From Curtobacterium guangdongense (GTDB lineage Bacteria > Actinomycetota > Actinomycetes > Actinomycetales > Microbacteriaceae): a stretch of DNA of 64,000 nt. Positions 59,171 through 64,000 of this stretch are shown piece after piece. The position numbers and the translations under genes are program-made. The notes beneath the pieces are model-generated. The model saw only the letters and a list, made by a program, of their open reading frames with translations. It had not been told where the DNA came from and did no database searches. The stretch lies in the NCBI RefSeq assembly GCF_049341845.1, contig NZ_JBMPIT010000001.1:124001-188000 (forward strand), written 5' to 3'. Numbering within the stretch: position 1 is the stretch's first letter; every line of letters starts with the position of its first letter.

Positions 59171-60151
59171 TCAGGCTGCGACTGAGCCGCTGGCGGCGAG
59201 TGGACAAGGGGGAGACTCCGCGATGTGGCGGAGGTGCGTTGCGGGGTCGTTGTCGACCAGGGAAGGGGTAAGTGCCGCGAAATCCAACGCGTTCAACCCA
59301 GCCGCCGTGAGAACGGCTTTGAGAGGCACTGGGGTGTTGAGGGCGTTGCTGAGCCATGTGAGGCGCAGCCGTCGGGCAGTCATGGGAGGGAGCTGCTCGG
59401 AGTACTCGAGGGAGTATTGGAGTCCGTGGAGCACGGGAATCGTCGGTGTGCCCGAGTGGACGGCGAGGTGCCCACTGGGAGCTTCGGCGAGCAGGGCTCG
59501 CACGGTTTCGGTGTAGCTGTTGTGGACGACGGTGACGCGCTCTGGTGCGCGGCTTTCTGATGTGTGGCGGTCGGTGAGGTGAACCAGGTAATACCCGTCT
59601 GCGGCTTCGACGTCAGTGCCTCGCAGATGCCGCAGCTCGCTCGGGTGCAAGCCCGCTCCGTGGTGGAATGCGAGCGCCGCGCGCATGTAGTGCCGCCGCC
59701 GATGGGTGCTCTGTTTCTCGGCGGCGTCACGGTATCTGTTGATCTGCGCGCCGGTGTACGGGATGGTGAGGGTCTTGTTCCGTGGTTTCGGCGATGCGGG
59801 CTGCCACGGTGCTCTCCGTGTCGCTGCGCTGCCGACGCGGCGGATTGCCCATCGGGCACCGACTACGGTGCTGTAGGCCCAGTTCTGCGGAGGTCCGGTC
59901 GCGAGGTACTCCTCCATGTTGCCTGGGGTGAGGAGCGTCTCTGCTTGCAACGCGATGTCCTGACGTGTGGCCCATAGGACGAATGCGGCGAGAGCGGCCA
60001 TCAGTTTGTAGGCGTCCGCGGCGCTCACGGGCTTGGTCTTGCGAACCACTTCTCGGACGAAGGGTCCCTCTGCGCGATCCCAGGTATCGGCGGCTTCGGG
60101 CGGTCGGTACTGCTCGATCCAGTCGGAAGCCGTCCGCGTCATCATGTTCAT
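59171..60151 (-). CDS. Tyrosine-recombinase-like protein (paralogue 2, divergent)
   Basis: A 326-residue integrase-like protein. It shares a pattern with the protein at 62084-63028: AETLLTPGNMEEYLATG, a linker with RWAIRRVGSAATRRAPW, then PYTGAQINRYRD, AFHHGAGLHPSELRHLRGTDVE and RRLRLTWLSNALNTPV. These correspond to the N-terminal core-binding domain and to box I and II of tyrosine recombinases. Box I has His where Arg is expected (GLHPSE) and no clear C-terminal catalytic Tyr is seen, so catalysis is doubtful. It is 220 bases downstream of the DDE-like gene on the same strand. Confidence 0.65.
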   Translation of the reverse strand: MNMMTRTASDWIEQYRPPEAADTWDRAEGPFVREVVRKTKPVSAADAYKLMAALAAFVLWATRQDIALQAETLLTPGNMEEYLATGPPQNWAYSTVVGARWAIRRVGSAATRRAPWQPASPKPRNKTLTIPYTGAQINRYRDAAEKQSTHRRRHYMRAALAFHHGAGLHPSELRHLRGTDVEAADGYYLVHLTDRHTSESRAPERVTVVHNSYTETVRALLAEAPSGHLAVHSGTPTIPVLHGLQYSLEYSEQLPPMTARRLRLTWLSNALNTPVPLKAVLTAAGLNALDFAALTPSLVDNDPATHLRHIAESPPCPLAASGSVAA

Positions 60152-60371
60152 GCGTCTCCGTCTATTGGGGCTTTTGCCGGCGTTGCTCGTGTGTCACCGC
60201 TCCGCTGAGCGTGGCTGCACGTTCGGGGTGCGAAGAATCTTTGGGGGACGGTGGAGCTGCCGAGCACGGGATGTCCGAGGCTGAGTGTTCCGGCCGCAAT
60301 GGTCGAATCTTTTTCGGCGAGGAGGGCCGACGGCAGGGGCGGGGCGGATTGGCCCTGCCCCTGCCGCTGCT

Positions 60372-62087
60372 TCAGGTGGGCTGTCCCGCTCGGTGGCGAG
60401 CGGCTCCTGTACCTCGGAGGTGCCGTGGCGTCGTCTTCGGTGCACGTCGGCGCCGAGGCACGAGGTCCGTGGTGTAGTCGAGCGCGGTCGGGTCGGTCTC
60501 TCCGTACGCGTCGCGGAGCATGCTGAGGTTCACAGCGATGCAGTTGAAGGCGAGGACGAGCGTGTTCGCGGTTGTTCCGAAGAGCATGGTGCTGTGGCGT
60601 CGCATGCTGCCGCGCCAGTACTTCAGCTGCGCGTTCTGACTCTCGACGAGGTTGCGGAGCCCGTAGTACGTCGCCCATTTGGTGCTGCCGTACGGGTATC
60701 GCTGCCGTTCCCAGGCGGATTCTGTGCTGGGGATGACCTTCGTCGCAGCGCAGGCGCACGCCGTTCCTGGCGTGCACCGGGAGCGTGGAACGTGTGCGGC
60801 GAGGCGTTGGGACGGGCCGTAGTTCGCGCAGCGGATGTGGCCGGCGCGTGCGGGGCCCTTGTACTGGACGTCCCCGTTGTCGTAGCGGCGGTTGGCGACG
60901 AACGCCCACTGCGCCCGCTCGTCGTAGAGGGCGTGCAGCTTGTCCTGTTCATCGATGGACATGCGCGCTTTGAAGCTGGGCAGCTTCCGGAGGCGGTTGG
61001 GGAGGGCGTCGGGGAACAGTGACCCGTCGAGCCAGAAGACGCCCGCCATGGACATGGAGGGGTGTGGTCGGCGTTGTGCGGTGTGCAGGTCGTGCACGTA
61101 GATCAGCCCGCGTGCCGCGAGCGGGTTTGCCCAAGCGTCGGGCTTGGCGTAGCTGTAGCCGCGGTCGGCGGTGAGGTGTGTGAACCGGATTCCTCCGTGG
61201 AGTGAGTCGAGGAGGTCCAGTCCGGCGGCAGCCTTGTAGCTGCCCGCTGGGCGGACGAGCATTCCGCGGATGAGTGGTACCCAAAAGCGGAGCCCGGGGT
61301 TTCCTGCGTCGACGATGAGGTGTGCGTCGTACCCGTTGAACGCGTTGACGTCGCGGGTTTGTGTTCGTGTGCGCCAGCCGGTGCGCGCCTGCGAGTCAGC
61401 GCTGACGATGAGGCGGCCGTCCATGCCGGTCTTTGGCCAGTGCTTGGCGTCGTCGGACCACTCCTCGCCGGCTTTCGCGTCGTCGGGGCGGTACTCGTCG
61501 AGGCTGTCGGGTGTTTTGCGCCACGCATGAACACGGGCGTGGCTTTCGATGTCGGTGGAGTCGATGGCTTGGACGGCAGTAGGGGGGAGGGCTCCGCGCC
61601 AGCCGGGGAGCCGCGCTGCTGCGCCTACGAGGGCGTTGGCGAAGTGGTCAAGTCCGATCAGGTCGGGGCGGCGAGGGTTGAACACGACACCATCGGGGCC
61701 GACGCGGCGGTCACTGTTCTCCGGTTCGAGGAGCGCGCATAGCGCCTTGAAGGCTGTCTGGAGCTGGTGGTACTTCCACGTGGGCGGTAGGCCGACGCGG
61801 TCTCGCTGAGCGGCGTTGAGGGTGTTCGCCCATCGGGCGAGGTCCATCAGGAGGTAGTCGCGCTTGGGGACCTGGGACTTGTACGCGATCGACAGCAGGA
61901 TCAGCGTTCGGAAGCTGAGCTTGCGCCGCGGTCCAGGCGTCATGGCCTGCATCTTGTGGACGATCGGTGCGAGCCCGGACGCGGCGTACACGTCAGCGGC
62001 TTCTCGCAGAGCTTCGGCAGTGGAAATGATGAGACCCTCCGGGACGTGGCCGGGGATCGGTGAGGTGCGGGGGTGCGTGTTGGTCAT
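60372..62087 (-). CDS. DDE-transposase-like protein with zinc-finger-like insertion
   Basis: A 571-residue protein. Putative catalytic acids: AIDSTDI (Asp 176), LTADRGYSY (Asp 308) and NLVESQNAQLK (Glu 482), preceded by FNGYDAHLIVDAG as in DDE transposases. A Cys-rich stretch (CANYG, CTPGTACAC, about 420-446) sits before the Glu. The C-terminal helix LFGTTANTLVLAFNCIAVNL is common to IS4/IS1182-like enzymes. ATG 62087 overlaps the stop of the upstream recombinase-like gene (ATGA), so they are translationally coupled. This is odd for an insertion sequence, which usually carries its own promoter and terminal inverted repeats. No such inverted repeats were seen. Confidence 0.65.
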   Translation of the reverse strand: MTNTHPRTSPIPGHVPEGLIISTAEALREAADVYAASGLAPIVHKMQAMTPGPRRKLSFRTLILLSIAYKSQVPKRDYLLMDLARWANTLNAAQRDRVGLPPTWKYHQLQTAFKALCALLEPENSDRRVGPDGVVFNPRRPDLIGLDHFANALVGAAARLPGWRGALPPTAVQAIDSTDIESHARVHAWRKTPDSLDEYRPDDAKAGEEWSDDAKHWPKTGMDGRLIVSADSQARTGWRTRTQTRDVNAFNGYDAHLIVDAGNPGLRFWVPLIRGMLVRPAGSYKAAAGLDLLDSLHGGIRFTHLTADRGYSYAKPDAWANPLAARGLIYVHDLHTAQRRPHPSMSMAGVFWLDGSLFPDALPNRLRKLPSFKARMSIDEQDKLHALYDERAQWAFVANRRYDNGDVQYKGPARAGHIRCANYGPSQRLAAHVPRSRCTPGTACACAATKVIPSTESAWERQRYPYGSTKWATYYGLRNLVESQNAQLKYWRGSMRRHSTMLFGTTANTLVLAFNCIAVNLSMLRDAYGETDPTALDYTTDLVPRRRRAPKTTPRHLRGTGAARHRAGQPT

Positions 62088-63028
62088 GAGCTGTACCCGG
62101 CGAGCGTCGCGGCGACGACCTCGGGGTCCTTTCGAGTCTTGAGGTGTGGGAGAAGGCCGGCGAAACGCAGGTCGGTGATTCCTGCGGCGGCGGCGAAGGT
62201 GGACAGTTGGATGTCCTCGTTCAGGACGTCCACCATCCATGTGGCACGGAGTCGACGAGTTTCGAGCGGGGGTGCCCAGGGAGGGAGATCGAGGCGCCGC
62301 TTTGCACGAGAGACCGGGTCCCGCTGGTGCGGTTTGAAGGGTCCGAGGAGCGGCTCGTCGGGGTGGTCGAAAGCGAGCCGGAGGATCGTCTCAGCGTCCT
62401 GCCGACGCACCGGGACCGTTCGTGCGCGTGGTCCCATGATGTGGAGAGCCACGAGGGGGCCACGCCGTTCAACGTCGGCGGCGGTGACGCGTTCCATCTC
62501 TGGCCCGCGCAGGCCCGCGCCAAATCCGCACGCGAGCATGCCGCTCATGAGCCTGGTCAGCCCCGGGGACGGTTGTAGATCCACCAGGCCCATCAGATCG
62601 GCTCGTTGAGCTGACGAGTACGGTTCCGCTGTCGCCGGCTTCTGGAACTGCGGCTCAGGTGACTTCCACCCCGCCCGACGCGTGATCGCTCTCCCCACTT
62701 CCCGCAGCGCTGCCCGCTGCGTGGACCGCGAGTGCTCCCCGTGATCCGCGAGGGCGGTCGAGGTGTACCAGTCGACGTTCTCCGGCGTGAACAGCGTCTC
62801 AGCGTCGATTGGGAGGTCGTTGCGTGCTCCGAATCGTGCGAAGTAGCAGGTGCTGAGGATGTACCGGTACGCCGCCGTCGGATTCTGCGGTTGCGCCTGC
62901 CGTACCCAGGAGATCAGGGTGGGGTGCGCGTCAGTGAACCACGGTTCGGCGGCGAAGCGGGGACGGTACCGATCTATCGCCTCGTCAGCGGTGTGCACCC
63001 ACACACCGCTTACAAACACGCGGCTCAT
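62084..63028 (-). CDS. Tyrosine-recombinase-like protein (paralogue 1)
   Basis: A 314-residue protein resembling phage-type integrases. The N-terminal core-binding part ends with DAETLFTPENVDWY and REVGRAITRRAGWKSPE. The catalytic part has CGFGAGLRGPEMERVTAADVE (box I Arg kept), RARTVPVRR, and RRLRATWMVDVLNEDIQ in place of box II (HxLR). A catalytic Tyr is not clear near the C-terminus. ATG 63028 has GGAG eight bases upstream. It is the first gene of a coupled pair with the DDE-like gene. Confidence 0.65.
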   Translation of the reverse strand: MSRVFVSGVWVHTADEAIDRYRPRFAAEPWFTDAHPTLISWVRQAQPQNPTAAYRYILSTCYFARFGARNDLPIDAETLFTPENVDWYTSTALADHGEHSRSTQRAALREVGRAITRRAGWKSPEPQFQKPATAEPYSSAQRADLMGLVDLQPSPGLTRLMSGMLACGFGAGLRGPEMERVTAADVERRGPLVALHIMGPRARTVPVRRQDAETILRLAFDHPDEPLLGPFKPHQRDPVSRAKRRLDLPPWAPPLETRRLRATWMVDVLNEDIQLSTFAAAAGITDLRFAGLLPHLKTRKDPEVVAATLAGYSS

Positions 63029-63388
63029 CGGCGGGGCTCCGTGACTCGTCGCGGCGGACGGTCTCGTCCGAGTGATCGATGGCGACGGTGGGGACCGTGC
63101 CTCGTTGGCAGGCACGGTGTTTCGAGGCGATGCCCGGAGGGCGGGCCCTCCATCCGATCGTGAGAGGTGGGGTGGGCAGGCGAAACCGGCGCTTGCGCGG
63201 TGTGCGGAGGCGCGCTAGTCTGAGGACACTCTTTGCTAGAGGTTCCCCGAAGGCCATCGTGTTGCAGCACGGTGGCCTTCTTGGTTTCGCCGCTGTCGCG
63301 GCGGTCGTTCATAGTTCCTCGTTGCTTCCCTTCGTTTCGAGCCGGCGAGTCCGGTTCGGTGACCCGGTTTGGGTCAGTCGGTTGGCAG
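63029..63388. other. Gap upstream of the recombinase-like gene with two stem-loops
   Basis: Contains a 9-bp hairpin (ACCGTGCCT, 63094-63118), then a plausible promoter, a short transcript region and a 13-bp terminator stem. No protein gene is supported. Confidence 0.5.
63216..63287 (+). ncRNA. Candidate small RNA or leader with its own promoter and terminator
   Basis: A TTGCGC box (63193-63198) and TAGTCT box (63216-63221) are 17 bases apart. A transcript from about 63228 would end at a 13-bp stem (GAAGGCCATCGTG with CACGGTGGCCTTC, one wobble, 63249-63280) followed by TTGGTTT. This predicts a roughly 60-nt RNA. It could be a regulatory RNA for the mobile trio or a remnant; the feature is a prediction only. 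Confidence 0.35.
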
Positions 63389-64000
63389 CTACTTGCTGGC
63401 AGCCGAAGTTCGTGGGCGACGCCTACCGAAGTGCGCGGTTCGCGCATACGTCGCGTCGTCGACGCGGCGCAGTTCGCCGCGTTTGACCATCACTTCGAGC
63501 GTTGAGTGCAGGATGTTGGTCGAGTAGGACTCGAGGACTTCCTCGCCGACAAGACGCCGGAGTTCCTTCGTCGTCACCGGTGAGTGCGGCATCGCACGCC
63601 GCAGGTGTACTGCGAACGGCACGGTGTCATAGCGACCGCCGGCTGGCGCCGGGGTCAGCGCTATGCCGTCTCGGATCTTCTCGTTGACGTCTGACCAGTC
63701 GACTCGGCCGATCCAGCGTTCGGAGGAGTAGCAATCGTCCTGCGCTCGCTCGCGAGCAATTCCGTTCTGCATCGCTGAGGCGAGGCCGGTCAGCTGCACG
63801 ATTGCGTTGCTGACCTGCTGGAGCTGGTGCTCTTGATCTTCGATGCTCATCACGGCCTCACCTTTCTGTGCGTCCATGATCTGCAGCCGCAGGCGGTTCA
63901 CAGTGGAAACGAGTTCCTCACGATCCGCCGGAGCGTCGTACAGTACCTGCCGCTGCGCGAGCCTGCTTCGGATCTCTCGGCCGAGCGAGGGGTCTTCGAT
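63389..64000 (-). CDS. Hypothetical protein, N-terminus beyond the right edge
   Basis: The minus-strand frame is open from the stop at 63389 to the last base of the window with no stop codon, so the gene probably starts outside. The N-terminal part reads IEDPSLGREIRSRLAQRQVLYDA, then a helical region with several Gln and Met residues (LQQVSNAIVQLTGLASAMQ). The C-terminal half (SPVTTKELRRLVGEEVLESYSTN, then KRGELRRVDDATY) looks like a winged-helix fold. The family was not recognised. A GTG at 63901 could be an internal start. Confidence 0.6.
   Translation of the reverse strand: MEDPSLGREIRSRLAQRQVLYDAPADREELVSTVNRLRLQIMDAQKGEAVMSIEDQEHQLQQVSNAIVQLTGLASAMQNGIARERAQDDCYSSERWIGRVDWSDVNEKIRDGIALTPAPAGGRYDTVPFAVHLRRAMPHSPVTTKELRRLVGEEVLESYSTNILHSTLEVMVKRGELRRVDDATYARTAHFGRRRPRTSAASK

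Overview
The window looks like chromosomal DNA from a high-G+C actinobacterium, most likely a member of the Microbacteriaceae such as Curtobacterium. This is an inference from codon bias, a DtxR/IdeR-type iron box, an Lsr2 protein, LAYTG-type surface anchoring and the gene families present. No rRNA or other species marker is visible. Two parts differ in character.

Positions 1 to about 26.2 kb are orderly, very G+C-rich, operon-dense core chromosome: an amidohydrolase (cut by the left edge), tRNA-Arg(ACG), a glucose-6-phosphate dehydrogenase/dienelactone hydrolase pair, two separate oxidoreductase plus TIM-barrel isomerase sugar modules (the second facing a LacI regulator across a perfect palindrome), a secreted 5'-nucleotidase, the iron-uptake operon efeUOB under a predicted DtxR/IdeR box, a TRIC-type channel, a TetR regulator, a MoxR/DUF58/transglutaminase operon, a GH18-like lipoprotein, and a MarR regulator divergent from an MFS exporter. 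Several gene ends carry long stem-loops from two repeat families.

From about 26.2 kb to the right edge the DNA is accessory. G+C is visibly lower, non-coding gaps are longer, and there are decayed gene pieces, two C13 tracts and a short tandem repeat. It is a defence island: a Gabija pair (gajA-gajB, 27.9-31.7 kb); a 1339-residue XRE HTH + Mrr-like nuclease + P-loop NTPase protein (32.1-36.1 kb); a metallo-beta-lactamase-fold protein; a 7-deazaguanine locus (queD-queE facing an overlapping four-gene operon of an OGG-like glycosylase, a 105-residue protein, a PfkB/nucleoside-deoxyribosyltransferase fusion and queC); and a SIR2-TPR protein. A 10-kb sugar/nucleoside cluster follows (45.9-55.9 kb): HAD phosphatase, GT2, NUDIX, RarA-C-like protein, nucleoside hydrolase, MFS, GT-B enzyme, UDP-galactopyranose mutase, GalE-like epimerase and a Rieske/MBL protein. 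It reads like a pathway for making and exporting a glycosylated or nucleoside-type small molecule.

The right end (57-64 kb) holds lsr2, small unknown genes, a metallophosphoesterase and an unusual mobile-type trio: two paralogous tyrosine-recombinase-like proteins bracketing a DDE-transposase-like protein. A 21-bp AT-rich site occurs three times (31.9, 36.4 and 56.7 kb), always in a gap between gene modules; two copies flank the XRE-Mrr-NTPase gene in inverted orientation.

The strongest candidates for an undescribed system are the CD-NTase-free deazaguanine/OGG/NDT operon with its neighbouring SIR2 gene, the self-contained XRE-Mrr-NTPase gene, and the recombinase/DDE/recombinase trio. Functions are inferred from motifs read by eye; no database search was run.
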